From Thiolapillus brandeum (GTDB lineage Bacteria > Pseudomonadota > Gammaproteobacteria > Chromatiales > Chromatiaceae): 8,317 nt of DNA. Of the stretch, positions 1 to 6,983 are shown piece by piece (the first letter of the stretch is position 1; every line of letters begins with the position of its first letter). The DNA is taken from assembly GCA_011051425.1 (NCBI GenBank), contig DRLF01000003.1, positions 1-8,317 of the forward strand. Reading direction: 5' to 3'. A model generated the notes under the pieces. It was not told where the DNA came from. It saw nothing but the letters and a program-made list of their open reading frames with translations, and searched no databases. Position numbers and translations under genes: made by a program.

Positions 1-41
1 ACTGTACGGCTGGCGCCCGCCTTTTCGAGGAAGCTGTTCAT
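1..41 (-). CDS. Possible 5' end of next gene in the FecR operon (partial)
   Basis: An ATG on the minus strand, whose first base is position 41, lies 10 nt after the stop codon of the LysM-FecR gene. It opens a frame reading MNSFLEKAGASRT before the window ends. The spacing fits a co-transcribed downstream gene. No Shine-Dalgarno sequence is visible before this ATG, and a second frame, starting at a TTG just after the FecR stop, is also open, so the start and even the frame are uncertain. From general knowledge, FecR/LysM genes of this type are often followed by a CHASE2-domain sensor or cyclase gene, but the 13 visible residues cannot test that. Confidence 0.3.
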   Translation of the reverse strand, partial: MNSFLEKAGASRT

Positions 42-51
42 GCGGCAAAGG

Positions 52-1683
52 CTAGAGCAGCAGCAAGGCGGAAGCAAGCGCGAACAGGATCACCGGCAGA
101 TAGCTGCCCGGTTCAACCTCGAAACGTTGCGGCGTACCGAAGCCTCCTTCATAACCTTCCGTATCGATGGATCTCAGGCGGAAATAATAGTAACCACCCG
201 GGGGACGGTGTATCTGTATCCAGGGTTTCGTGGTTCTGATATCCGCCACCAGTTCGTGGAAATCAGGGTCGCTGGCAAGCTGTATCTGGTAGCTGGCAAC
301 ACCTTCCACTTTCTGCCAGGCCAGGCGCAGCTTGTCGCCTTCGACAGCCGGCGGCTCAGGTTCGGGTACTGCAGGTACCGGCAAAACCCGGATCTGTACC
401 GCCTTGCCGGGAGGACCCTGCCGGCCATCGGCAGTAACCGAAGACAAACGGTAGTAATAGTTTCCCGGCTCCCTGATCTCCAGGGTGGTGTCAGTCCCTG
501 GCAGGGACTCTTTTTTCTGCAGCTGTGTAAAATCCGCATCACGGGCAAGTTCCAACAGGTAGCTGCTCACGCCTTCCACCGCCGCCCAGGAAAAGTCCAC
601 ATCGCCCACATGCAGCACCCTGTCGGACAAGGGGGTACGTGCCATTGGTGCTTCCGGTCGGGCATCGATTCGGAATATCTTTTCAGCATTGTTTCCTTCC
701 AGGCCATTGGCATCCACCCCACGAACGCGCAGATAGTATTTCCCATCCTTGAGCTTCTGATCGATCATCAGCTTTTCCCTGACGATGCGATCCAGACGGA
801 TATCGGTGAAAGCGGCGTCCCGTGCAACCTGAACACGATAGCCATGCGCCTGGGCGAGGCTGTTCAGGGCTACAACTGTCGGGAGATACCTTATCAGGGG
901 GGGAAAGCTGTCCAGGTTCGGTGCGGACAGCAGCTCAACCGGTCTGATGGGCGGACTGTCTTTCTTCGCCACGGTGCCGAAATTCTTTGGCACTGCCACT
1001 TTACCCCAGGCATTGCCCACGCTGACGAGCCCGTCCAGCACTTCCGTGCGGGAACTGTCTTTTTCGACACCAATGCGGAATCCGGTTCCACGCACCGCCG
1101 AGTTGGCGGATACAGTGAGTATTTCGTAGCTGCTGTCAGGAATATGGGCGGGATTGGCAGTCATGTTCATGCGACCCTGGTTCACCTTCAGCCTTGCATT
1201 CATGCTCTTGCGCTTGCCTCCCCCGAGGGTTTTCAGGCGGGTGAACTCCAGCTCGCTGTTTTCCTGCAACAGGATACTGCTGTTGTCTTCCAGGGAAAGC
1301 AGTGCCGTACTGTTTTCACCGCAAATCACCCTGTCCCCCGCTACCAGCGACATTCCGGGTTTCAGTGGCAGTTTCCCGGCTTTGTTCCTGAATACAACGC
1401 CGACCTCGCCGACAACATGATCCACCCTTACTTCCGAGGTTTCCTCACGCACAATGTAAAGGGGTATGGCTATTTTCGTCCCCGGACGAATCGTTGCCGC
1501 ATTGCGGATCTTGTTGCGCTTGAGAATATCATCCCAGTAGCGCCAGTCCTTGAGCTGAGTGTGGCTGATATCCCAAACAGTGTCTCCTGGCTGTACCGTA
1601 TACAGCCAGTCTTCCGCAAACGCAGCGGAGGTAAGGCTCCAAAAGCACAGGAACAGCAGTGGCCGTCTAAATCTACTGGTCAT
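52..1683 (-). CDS. Exported LysM-FecR domain protein with fibronectin-like repeats
   Basis: A 543-residue envelope protein. Residues 1-23 form a Sec signal peptide (RFRR, hydrophobic core, AFA before Glu24). Residues 26-73 are a LysM peptidoglycan-binding domain with the pattern YTVQPGDTVWDIS and a closing IRPGTKIAIP. Residues 85-220 match a FecR-type beta domain, with a VGEVGVVFRN start, AGDRVICGENSTALLSLEDNS and the conserved SANSAVRGTGFRIG at 192-205. Three related fibronectin-III-like units follow near 280-340, 360-432 and 450-525, each with a strand of the type YxxxxAxDxxF and a later YYxRLRSxDxxGxxG. Residues 528-543 are a hydrophobic tail, probably a membrane anchor. The start has a purine-rich AGAGAGA a few bases upstream. 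Despite the domain name there is no sign of an iron-dicitrate sigma/anti-sigma system: FecR here is probably a periplasmic scaffold or ligand-binding module. Domain calls are firm; cellular role is unknown. Confidence 0.9.
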   Translation of the reverse strand: MTSRFRRPLLFLCFWSLTSAAFAEDWLYTVQPGDTVWDISHTQLKDWRYWDDILKRNKIRNAATIRPGTKIAIPLYIVREETSEVRVDHVVGEVGVVFRNKAGKLPLKPGMSLVAGDRVICGENSTALLSLEDNSSILLQENSELEFTRLKTLGGGKRKSMNARLKVNQGRMNMTANPAHIPDSSYEILTVSANSAVRGTGFRIGVEKDSSRTEVLDGLVSVGNAWGKVAVPKNFGTVAKKDSPPIRPVELLSAPNLDSFPPLIRYLPTVVALNSLAQAHGYRVQVARDAAFTDIRLDRIVREKLMIDQKLKDGKYYLRVRGVDANGLEGNNAEKIFRIDARPEAPMARTPLSDRVLHVGDVDFSWAAVEGVSSYLLELARDADFTQLQKKESLPGTDTTLEIREPGNYYYRLSSVTADGRQGPPGKAVQIRVLPVPAVPEPEPPAVEGDKLRLAWQKVEGVASYQIQLASDPDFHELVADIRTTKPWIQIHRPPGGYYYFRLRSIDTEGYEGGFGTPQRFEVEPGSYLPVILFALASALLLL

Positions 1684-1913
1684 ACAATTTCTCTCTGAAC
1701 GCTTAGCCCCTGCAAGGGCAGACCTGATCCGAACTTCCCTTTCAAACCAGACAAATCAAATGATTAATTTTACCAAAAAGGAAAACTCCCGGTTCGGATT
1801 TCCAGCTATTGTTAACCTGGCATAACCTGATATCGGTGCCGGGTTAATATTTGCGTAGAAAACCTTTCCGTGACAGCATTTGCCCAACTAGGACAACAAA
1901 TCACCCGACAACC
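1684..1913. other. Divergent intergenic region between LysM-FecR and DUF971 genes
   Basis: The 230 nt between the two divergent starts should carry promoters for both directions. It has an AT-rich centre (about 1741-1790) bounded by an 8-bp inverted repeat, ATCCGAAC at 1727-1734 and GTTCGGAT at 1792-1799. A separate hairpin lies at 1812-1847. I could not pick a convincing -35/-10 pair on either strand. Confidence 0.4.
1812..1847. repeat. Imperfect inverted repeat (TTAACC-type hairpin)
   Basis: The left arm TTAACCTGGCA (1812-1822) pairs with the right arm TGCCGGGTTAA (1837-1847) over 11 positions, with a single T:G wobble, around a 14-nt loop. The arms resemble those of the perfect hairpin at 3563-3599 (shared CCGGGTTAATA). 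It sits upstream of the DUF971 gene and could be an operator, a leader hairpin or a repeat; there is no U-tract that would make it a normal terminator. Confidence 0.5.
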
Positions 1914-2573
1914 ATGACAAAAGACAATCCTCCGCAGCCGGAAGAGATCAGGCTGCACCAGAAATCCCGCCTTCTGGCCATCCGTTTTTCCGATGGCCAG
2001 AGTTTTCGCCTGCCCTGCGAATACCTGCGAGTCCATTCTCCCGCAGCCGAAGTAGCGGCCAGCGATATGCCTGAAACCGGCAAGGAAGAAGTGAACATCA
2101 TCAGTCTGGAGCCCCAGGGCAGTTACGCCCTGCGCATCGAATTCGACGATGGGCATGATACCGGCATCTATTCCTGGGAACGTCTCTATGATCTGGGAAA
2201 GCATCAGGAAGAATACTGGCAGGCTTATCTGGACAGGCTGAAAGCACATGGCATGGATCGCAGGGAGGTTGCCGAAAATGCCGGAGAGCCCGAAACTTTG
2301 TCCCTGACCATCATGTACTTCAATTACCTGGTCAACAAGCTGGGAATCCAGCAGGAAGAAATATTACTGCCTGCAAGCCGGGTAAAAACAGTCCAGGATC
2401 TGCTCAAGACACTGGCCATACGCAAGCTGGAACGGGGTTATCTGCTGGCCGAAGACAACGTGCGAGTTACCGTGAACCGCCAGTTTGCCGAGCCTTTCAC
2501 GGTGCTGGAAAACGGCGATGAAGTGGGCATCGTTCCCAATTCCCCGAATCCCCCCGCACCACCCAAAACCTGA
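1914..2573 (+). CDS. DUF971 domain fused to MoaD/ThiS-like domain lacking terminal Gly-Gly
   Basis: A 219-residue cytoplasmic protein. Residues 8-110 match the DUF971 family (gamma-butyrobetaine-hydroxylase-like N-terminal domain), with EIRLHQKSRLLAIRFSDG, an LPCEYLRVHSPAAEV segment, and the typical FDDGHDTGIYSWERLYDLG at 77-95. Residues 128-207 look like a MoaD/ThiS beta-grasp sulfur carrier: LTIMYFNYLVNKLGIQQEEI, then VKTVQDLLKTLAIR, then RVTVNRQFAE and LENGDEVGIVP. MoaD and ThiS normally end in a Gly-Gly that is adenylated and thiocarboxylated; here the chain ends in a Pro/Asn-rich tail with no glycine pair, and none is found in another frame before the next gene. I chose the ATG at 1914 because the DUF971 homology begins directly after it; an in-frame TTG at 1851 would add an unconvincing 21-residue extension. 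No good ribosome site precedes 1914 (AGGA is about 20 nt away). It is followed by yheT with a 12-nt gap, probably one operon. Whether the carrier-like half can act in sulfur transfer is doubtful. Confidence 0.85.
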   Translation: MTKDNPPQPEEIRLHQKSRLLAIRFSDGQSFRLPCEYLRVHSPAAEVAASDMPETGKEEVNIISLEPQGSYALRIEFDDGHDTGIYSWERLYDLGKHQEEYWQAYLDRLKAHGMDRREVAENAGEPETLSLTIMYFNYLVNKLGIQQEEILLPASRVKTVQDLLKTLAIRKLERGYLLAEDNVRVTVNRQFAEPFTVLENGDEVGIVPNSPNPPAPPKT

Positions 2574-2585
2574 CCACCAGCCACC

Positions 2586-3545
2586 ATGCCGATCATCCAC
2601 AGCAGATTCTCACCGGCATGGTGGCTGCCCGGCCATCACTTTCCCACCCTCTGGCCAAGCCTGTTCCGACATCGCCCGGACATTCCTCTGGTGCGGGAGC
2701 GGGTAGAACTGGCGGACGGGGATTTTCTTGATCTCAGCTGGTGTGGCCAGGATGACAGACCCATTGTGATGCTTCTGCACGGTTTGGAAGGCAACCTGCA
2801 CTCCCACTACGCCAGGCCATTGCTGAAATTGCTCAGCGATGCAGGCTATCTTGCCTGCATGATGCATTTTCGCGGCTGCAGTGGTGAACCCAACCGGCTG
2901 CCGCGCAGCTATCACAGCGGTGACAGCCCGGAACTGCAGACAATTGCCGAACACATCCATCACAGCAGACGACGGTCAGTGTTCGCTGTTATCGGCTTCT
3001 CCCTGGGCGCCAACGTGCTGCTCAAGTGGCTGGGAGAACAGGGAGAAAAAGCGTCAGTGGAGCGTGCGATGGCGGTCTCGGTCCCCTTTCTGCTGAACGA
3101 GGCGGCTGATCGTCTGGATCAGGGCTTTTCACGTCTTTATCAGCACCACCTGCTGAACAGTCTGAAAAGGAAATACCGGGAAAAATTCAACCGCATGCCT
3201 TCTCCCCTGAATGTCGACCTGAACAAAATCCGCAACTTCCGGCAGTTCGACGAACAGGTCACCGCACCGCTGCATGGCTTCGCCGGCGCCGATGACTACT
3301 ATCGGCGCTGCAGCTGCCGCCAGTTTATTCCGTTCATACGCAAGCCCACCTTGATTCTGCATGACCGGCACGACCCCTTCATGTGGCCACATACACCCCC
3401 AGAGGAAGATGAACTGCCGGAAAACGTGGTTCTTGAACTCACTCACGGCGGCGGTCATGCCGGGTTCGTATGCGGCAACACACCAGCCAGCCCCTGTTAC
3501 TGGACGGGCCATCGCCTGCTGGAATGGCTGAAGAGCCCATCCTGA
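2586..3545 (+). CDS. yheT: YheT-family alpha/beta hydrolase
   Basis: A 319-residue soluble protein of the YheT family of alpha/beta-hydrolases, predicted carboxylesterases of unknown natural substrate. The order of motifs follows the E. coli protein: PGHHFPTLWPSLFRHRP near the start, LADGDFLDLSW, the oxyanion-side HGLEGNLHSHYA (65-76), MMHFRGCSGEPNRLPRSYHSG (92-112), the nucleophile elbow GFSLGAN with Ser139, then HDRHDPFM with the likely catalytic Asp263, and HGGGHAGF with His291. The triad is therefore intact and the length is normal (about 320-340). There is no signal peptide. The ATG lies 12 nt after the upstream stop and lacks a clear Shine-Dalgarno sequence, so translational coupling to the DUF971-MoaD gene is plausible. 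The hairpin at 3563-3599 begins 18 nt after the stop and may end the transcript. Confidence 0.92.
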   Translation: MPIIHSRFSPAWWLPGHHFPTLWPSLFRHRPDIPLVRERVELADGDFLDLSWCGQDDRPIVMLLHGLEGNLHSHYARPLLKLLSDAGYLACMMHFRGCSGEPNRLPRSYHSGDSPELQTIAEHIHHSRRRSVFAVIGFSLGANVLLKWLGEQGEKASVERAMAVSVPFLLNEAADRLDQGFSRLYQHHLLNSLKRKYREKFNRMPSPLNVDLNKIRNFRQFDEQVTAPLHGFAGADDYYRRCSCRQFIPFIRKPTLILHDRHDPFMWPHTPPEEDELPENVVLELTHGGGHAGFVCGNTPASPCYWTGHRLLEWLKSPS

Positions 3546-3562
3546 AGGCTGTTTCGATAAAC

Positions 3563-3599
3563 TATTAACCCGGCGACCAAATATGTCGCCGGGTTAATA
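3563..3599. terminator. Perfect 15-bp hairpin after yheT, before the small ORF
   Basis: TATTAACCCGGCGAC (3563-3577) pairs perfectly with GTCGCCGGGTTAATA (3585-3599) around the 7-nt loop CAAATAT. It follows the yheT stop by 18 nt and could end that transcript, but there is no run of T after the stem, so termination may be weak. The stem ends only 4 nt before the AAGGAG ribosome site of the next gene (3603-3608), so a role as a 5' leader or RNA-stability hairpin for that gene is an alternative. Confidence 0.65.
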
Positions 3600-3618
3600 A
3601 ACAAGGAGAATAAGACTC

Positions 3619-3780
3619 ATGAACAATTCAACCATCGTACTGCTGTGCAGCATTCTGCTGGTCGTTCTCGGCATTGTCATGGTAGCGCTGGGACTGAAAG
3701 CCGGCATTCTACCGCCAACCGTCACCGGTATCGGCTTCTTTGTCACCGCGGTGGCCCTGATGGCGGCAGGCAGAAAATAA
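3619..3780 (+). CDS. Small two-helix membrane protein (53 aa)
   Basis: A short frame of 53 residues, starting MNNSTIVLLCSIL and ending AAGRK. It has a good AAGGAG ribosome site at 3603-3608, 10 nt before the ATG. Residues about 5-27 and 32-50 are strongly hydrophobic, separated by a short turn with KAGILPP, giving a predicted hairpin of two membrane helices with a positively charged C-terminus. The stop codon is part of the terminator stem at 3773-3806, which supports a genuine independent gene. I do not recognise a family. Similar small inner-membrane proteins include stress-induced peptides and toxin-like peptides, but nothing here assigns it to either. Confidence 0.75.
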   Translation: MNNSTIVLLCSILLVVLGIVMVALGLKAGILPPTVTGIGFFVTAVALMAAGRK

Positions 3781-3806
3781 CCGGCCTGATTCGGCCGGTT
3801 ATTTTC
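3773..3806. terminator. Bidirectional terminator with 14-bp stem
   Basis: GAAAATAACCGGCC (3773-3786) pairs perfectly with GGCCGGTTATTTTC (3793-3806), loop TGATTC. The stem has a GC core followed by TTATTTT on the plus strand and by TTATTTTC on the minus strand, so it can serve both the 53-residue gene, whose TAA is in the left arm, and the convergent DUF1501 gene ending at 3830. Confidence 0.88.
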
Positions 3807-3829
3807 AGCACAGCTTCGGTGACAGCAGG

Positions 3830-5104
3830 TTATTCGAAACCGTTACTGAAGAGCTCTGCCCCACCTGTGAGCCCAAAGGAATCCGACTCGGAATAGGTGT
3901 ACCCCGGGAATACGGTTCCGACATTGGGATTCCCCATGAAGTTCACCAGAACGTCGGACAGGACCTTGCGGAAGTCGGTTGTAACCTTCAAATCAGTGTT
4001 CAGATAAAGGTCGTCGTCTGCAACACCGGGGAAAGTCCCGTACACCTTGCCGCCCTGTACCTTGCCGCCAACCACGAACATGGGGAAGGCTGTCCCATGA
4101 TCAGTACCCCTGTTTCCGTTCTCCCTGGCCCTGCGTCCGAACTCGGACTGCACCACCAGCACGACATCATTGTCCAGCCCGTGTGAAGCAAGGTCATCCA
4201 TGAACGCAGCAATCGCATCGGAAAGTATTTCCACGCGCGTGGCGTAGTAACCTCCACCGTTATCACCCTGACCGTTGTGGGTATCCCAACCACCGAAATC
4301 AACGGCGGCAACCTGCAGGCCAACATTCATCTTGATCATGCCCGCCAGCAAGCCGAGGTCGTCTGCCAAAGAAGTATCCGGATAAGTATCAGGTACTTCC
4401 ACATCGATCTGCTGCAGCATATTGATGGTATCTATGGAACTCTTAACCGCATAATCGAGGCTGGAATTTCCGTTGTAGATCTTGGCCAGGGCATCCAGAT
4501 GCTCATTCCCATAGCGCCCTCCATTGGGATGAAAGCCGCTGACGCTGTCCAGCGTCATGGCCGTCTTGTCTCCCAACAGGCTGGTTGGAGACGAAGAATT
4601 GGTCGACAGCGAAGGAATGGCAGCATCCTCCACCAGCCCGGGCGTCGACATCATGTGACGCGCCAGCCAGCCCGTGGTAGTACTCAGATCACCTGGCGTC
4701 CCCAGCTCATACATCTCCTGTGAGTCGAAATGGCTGCGTGAACCCAGTCCTTCTGGCATACCCACTGCGTGCACCACGGCGAGTTTACCGGCGTCGTACA
4801 ATGCCTTCATACCACTGGCACTGCCGTGCAAGCCGAAAGCACCATTCAGATTGTGCATGGCATTGTCGCCCGACACGGGAACCTGTATATGCTCCCTCTT
4901 GTTTTCATACTCTGTTCGGTGAGTACCGGTACGCGGAATTACCATATTCAGGCCATCATAGCCACCGCGTAAAAACAGATAGACCAGCGTCTTGCCCCGG
5001 CTGCCCTTTGGCAAGGCAGCATGTACGAAGCCCAGCTGCATACCACTTGCCGTTGCCAGCAGTGAGGCAGTTCCACCAATAAACTTGCGTCTGCTCAATT
5101 TCAC
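3830..5104 (-). CDS. Tat-exported DUF1501 protein with C-terminal FSNGFE tail
   Basis: A 424-residue protein of the DUF1501 family, which from family knowledge is related to the alkaline-phosphatase/sulfatase fold; substrate unknown. I choose the GTG at 5104 because AGGAG (5112-5116) precedes it by 7 nt and the protein then starts MKLSRRKFIGG, a twin-arginine signal followed by a hydrophobic stretch ending near AHA-like FVHAA (residue 30). An upstream ATG at 5149 would add 15 residues overlapping the DUF1800 gene and is unlikely. Family motifs are in order: YLFLRGGYDGLNMVIP (42-57), GLGSRSHFDSQEMYE (119-133), GWLARHM, FGGWDTHNGQ (270-279), QSEFGRRARENG (319-330) and TDHGTAFPMFVVGG (334-347). 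Asp274, His276, Asp335 and His336 are candidate metal or catalytic residues. After the usual family end (VGTVFPGY, 395-402) there is a 22-residue tail ending FSNGFE. Only 16 nt separate it from the DUF1800 stop, so the two form an operon. Confidence 0.93.
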   Translation of the reverse strand: MKLSRRKFIGGTASLLATASGMQLGFVHAALPKGSRGKTLVYLFLRGGYDGLNMVIPRTGTHRTEYENKREHIQVPVSGDNAMHNLNGAFGLHGSASGMKALYDAGKLAVVHAVGMPEGLGSRSHFDSQEMYELGTPGDLSTTTGWLARHMMSTPGLVEDAAIPSLSTNSSSPTSLLGDKTAMTLDSVSGFHPNGGRYGNEHLDALAKIYNGNSSLDYAVKSSIDTINMLQQIDVEVPDTYPDTSLADDLGLLAGMIKMNVGLQVAAVDFGGWDTHNGQGDNGGGYYATRVEILSDAIAAFMDDLASHGLDNDVVLVVQSEFGRRARENGNRGTDHGTAFPMFVVGGKVQGGKVYGTFPGVADDDLYLNTDLKVTTDFRKVLSDVLVNFMGNPNVGTVFPGYTYSESDSFGLTGGAELFSNGFE

Positions 5105-5111
5105 AACAATA

Positions 5112-5116
5112 CTCCT
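5112..5116 (-). promoter_or_regulatory. Ribosome binding site deciding the DUF1501 GTG start
   Basis: AGGAG on the minus strand lies 7 nt before the GTG at 5104 and inside the 16-nt gap after the DUF1800 stop codon. It favours the GTG over the in-frame ATG at 5149. Confidence 0.8.
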
Positions 5117-5120
5117 GCGC

Positions 5121-6983
5121 TCAGCGCTGCATAAACTCGGGGGTAGCAAAGATCAACTTGACGAGTCCGCGTACGCGCTCGTTCCAGTAGTTGGGCCAGG
5201 AATTTTCCACGATATCCTCGATGGGAATGGGAAAGTCAGGCCCCCAGAATGACCCATTGGTGTCGCTATCCCAGGGTGTAGACATGAAGGCGCTCAGGAT
5301 TCCATGCAATGTGGTGCCGCTCCAACCACCGGTCGGCTCCCATTTCAAAAGATATTTCAGCCAGAATTCGGCGATGGAATTGGGTGTGTATGCTGCAAGA
5401 TTGGCCGCTTCCATGATGTCCGTCACCGGCATCAGATCCGGATCATTTCTTCCGACATTCTCATCCACCAGCCAGTCCAGCGTGCGCCAGGTATTGACCA
5501 GAGAAGCACCTCCCTCCCAGTGACTGCGCTTGTCGGGGTAACCGTCCGGCGCACGCCAATAAAACGGGCGCTGTCCGGTGCGTTCCATGTAATACATCAG
5601 ATAACGACTTTCCGAATCGTCGGGACGAACGGTGAAGTCTGCATCACAGGCACGCATGGCAGAGACCACCGTCTCGAACGGGCGCTTGAGTTTGGCCCCC
5701 CAGGTCGATGTATCCTTGAATTCATCGGAAAGCAGCAGGGTGCGGTAAGTCTGCTCCAGCTGATCCGGGGCGTGGCGGGCATCGAAGAACGTCTGACTAA
5801 CCTTGTCGACCAGACTCTGGGGTGGCGTATCACTGAGGAAGCGGGTACACAGTTTCAGCGCAATATGCCTGGCAGTACCCGGATGAAAGGCCAGTAAATC
5901 CAGCATATCGTACACTTCGGAAACACCAGTGAAAGCAGGCCAATGCCTTCCCAGCAGTTGCTTCTGACCTTCATCGTGCCAGTCAGATCCAACGAAATAC
6001 CATTCACCGGTATTTTCTTCGTCCTTGCCATAAGGGTTGCCGCCATCCTTTACGTTCCAGCCGGTAAGAAAGCGCATGGCCTCGTAGACATCCGCATCTG
6101 CATACTTGTCATTGATGCCATCCGGGTAATCACTGGTAGTTATTGTATTGATATCACCAGGCTGTGGATCCGGACCCGCATAATTGATCGCACCAAGCGT
6201 ATGCAACTCAATGATTTCACGGGCATAGTTCTCGTTGGGGCTGGCTTTGCTGTTGACGTAATTGTCCAGGTAGTAAATCATCGCGGGATGCTTGGCGCTC
6301 AGTTCCAGCATCTCGCGAAAATTCCCCATCAGGTGGCCGTTTTCAAACCCTGATGGGCGATTCGAAACACCACCGACAGGCGGGCGAATAACATCCCGGT
6401 CCCAGGATGTCCAGGTGGGCGCGGCATAGGTATCGCGACCGTAGATATTGAAATGGTTGTGCCAGAAATCCGCCAGAAACTCGAGAAGCTGGCGCTTGCT
6501 GTAAACCGCCCTGAGGAATGCAAGCCGCTCGATTTCTTCTACCGGCTCGTAGTAACCAAAGCTGTTGGTCGGGTCGCGGCGGTAATCTGTCCACAGCTGC
6601 GTGAGGCTCTTGTTCAGCGTGGTATATCCCGCCTGAGAAAGTCGGGTGTTCAGTTCCGTATCCGCAATGCTGCTCCAATCCAGTTGCTGATCCACATAAG
6701 CCTGCAGGCGCGCATCATCATTTCCACCCAGGGCGTTGAAATCCGCAATATCATTCCCCCGCGGACCAAATCCCATTCTGTTCAGCACTACATTGGCAAA
6801 AGGTGGGATTGCAGTGACCGCCGCCTGGCTGTCGGCAAGGGTAAACTCCTTACTATTCAAGTTGATAGCGCGTTTTTTAAATGCTGGCATCTCTGGAATA
6901 ACAGACGCCATGCTGGCCCCGGATGCCAAAGTTGCACCACCCAGTGCGGAAAAAAGAAACTTTCTACGTGTTTGATTTGTCAT
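5121..6983 (-). CDS. Tat-exported DUF1800 protein
   Basis: A 620-residue protein of the DUF1800 family, which is commonly encoded directly beside DUF1501 and is uncharacterised. The preferred start, ATG at 6983, gives MTNQTRRKFLFSALGG, a twin-arginine signal, with GAGG just upstream (spacing short, 3 nt); an in-frame ATG at 6998 adds five residues but has no ribosome site. Conserved family segments are VVLNRMGFGPRG (65-76), ADFWHNHFNIYGRD (171-184), REMLELSAKHPAMIYYLDN (223-241), NENYAREIIELHTLG (250-264), the DVYEAMRFLTGW block (298-309), LLGRHWP (343-349), LLAFHPGTARHIALKLCTRFL (363-383), KRPFETVVSAMRA (433-445), GQRPFYWRAPDGYPDKRSHW (470-489) and the closing LIFATPEFMQR. No truncation or frameshift is visible. 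It is the first gene of the DUF1800-DUF1501 operon, transcribed from the divergent region 6984-7185. Joint Tat export suggests both proteins fold in the cytoplasm, possibly with a bound cofactor or metal, and then act in the periplasm or at the surface. Confidence 0.93.
   Translation of the reverse strand: MTNQTRRKFLFSALGGATLASGASMASVIPEMPAFKKRAINLNSKEFTLADSQAAVTAIPPFANVVLNRMGFGPRGNDIADFNALGGNDDARLQAYVDQQLDWSSIADTELNTRLSQAGYTTLNKSLTQLWTDYRRDPTNSFGYYEPVEEIERLAFLRAVYSKRQLLEFLADFWHNHFNIYGRDTYAAPTWTSWDRDVIRPPVGGVSNRPSGFENGHLMGNFREMLELSAKHPAMIYYLDNYVNSKASPNENYAREIIELHTLGAINYAGPDPQPGDINTITTSDYPDGINDKYADADVYEAMRFLTGWNVKDGGNPYGKDEENTGEWYFVGSDWHDEGQKQLLGRHWPAFTGVSEVYDMLDLLAFHPGTARHIALKLCTRFLSDTPPQSLVDKVSQTFFDARHAPDQLEQTYRTLLLSDEFKDTSTWGAKLKRPFETVVSAMRACDADFTVRPDDSESRYLMYYMERTGQRPFYWRAPDGYPDKRSHWEGGASLVNTWRTLDWLVDENVGRNDPDLMPVTDIMEAANLAAYTPNSIAEFWLKYLLKWEPTGGWSGTTLHGILSAFMSTPWDSDTNGSFWGPDFPIPIEDIVENSWPNYWNERVRGLVKLIFATPEFMQR

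Noticed and set aside
40..1698. A 552-codon open frame on the plus strand, antisense to the whole LysM-FecR gene.
   Set aside because: The minus-strand product has a signal peptide and clear LysM, FecR and fibronectin-like domains, while the antisense translation has no recognisable domain, is rich in low-complexity His/Gln/Arg text, and lacks a ribosome site. Long antisense frames are common opposite genes with this codon usage.
1851..1913. A longer start (TTG at 1851) for the DUF971-MoaD gene.
   Set aside because: The extra 21 residues are not like the family N-terminus, which begins just after the ATG at 1914.
3565..3600. Possible mobile-element end or attachment site in the inverted repeats near 3563-3599.
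   Set aside because: No transposase or integrase, no flanking direct repeats and no inserted gene block were seen; a hairpin or terminator explains the sequence better.
5304..5897. Plus-strand frame of 197 codons inside the DUF1800 gene, and other such frames over 4277-7010.
   Set aside because: They lie entirely opposite strongly conserved DUF1800/DUF1501 coding sequence and show no family motifs or ribosome sites.
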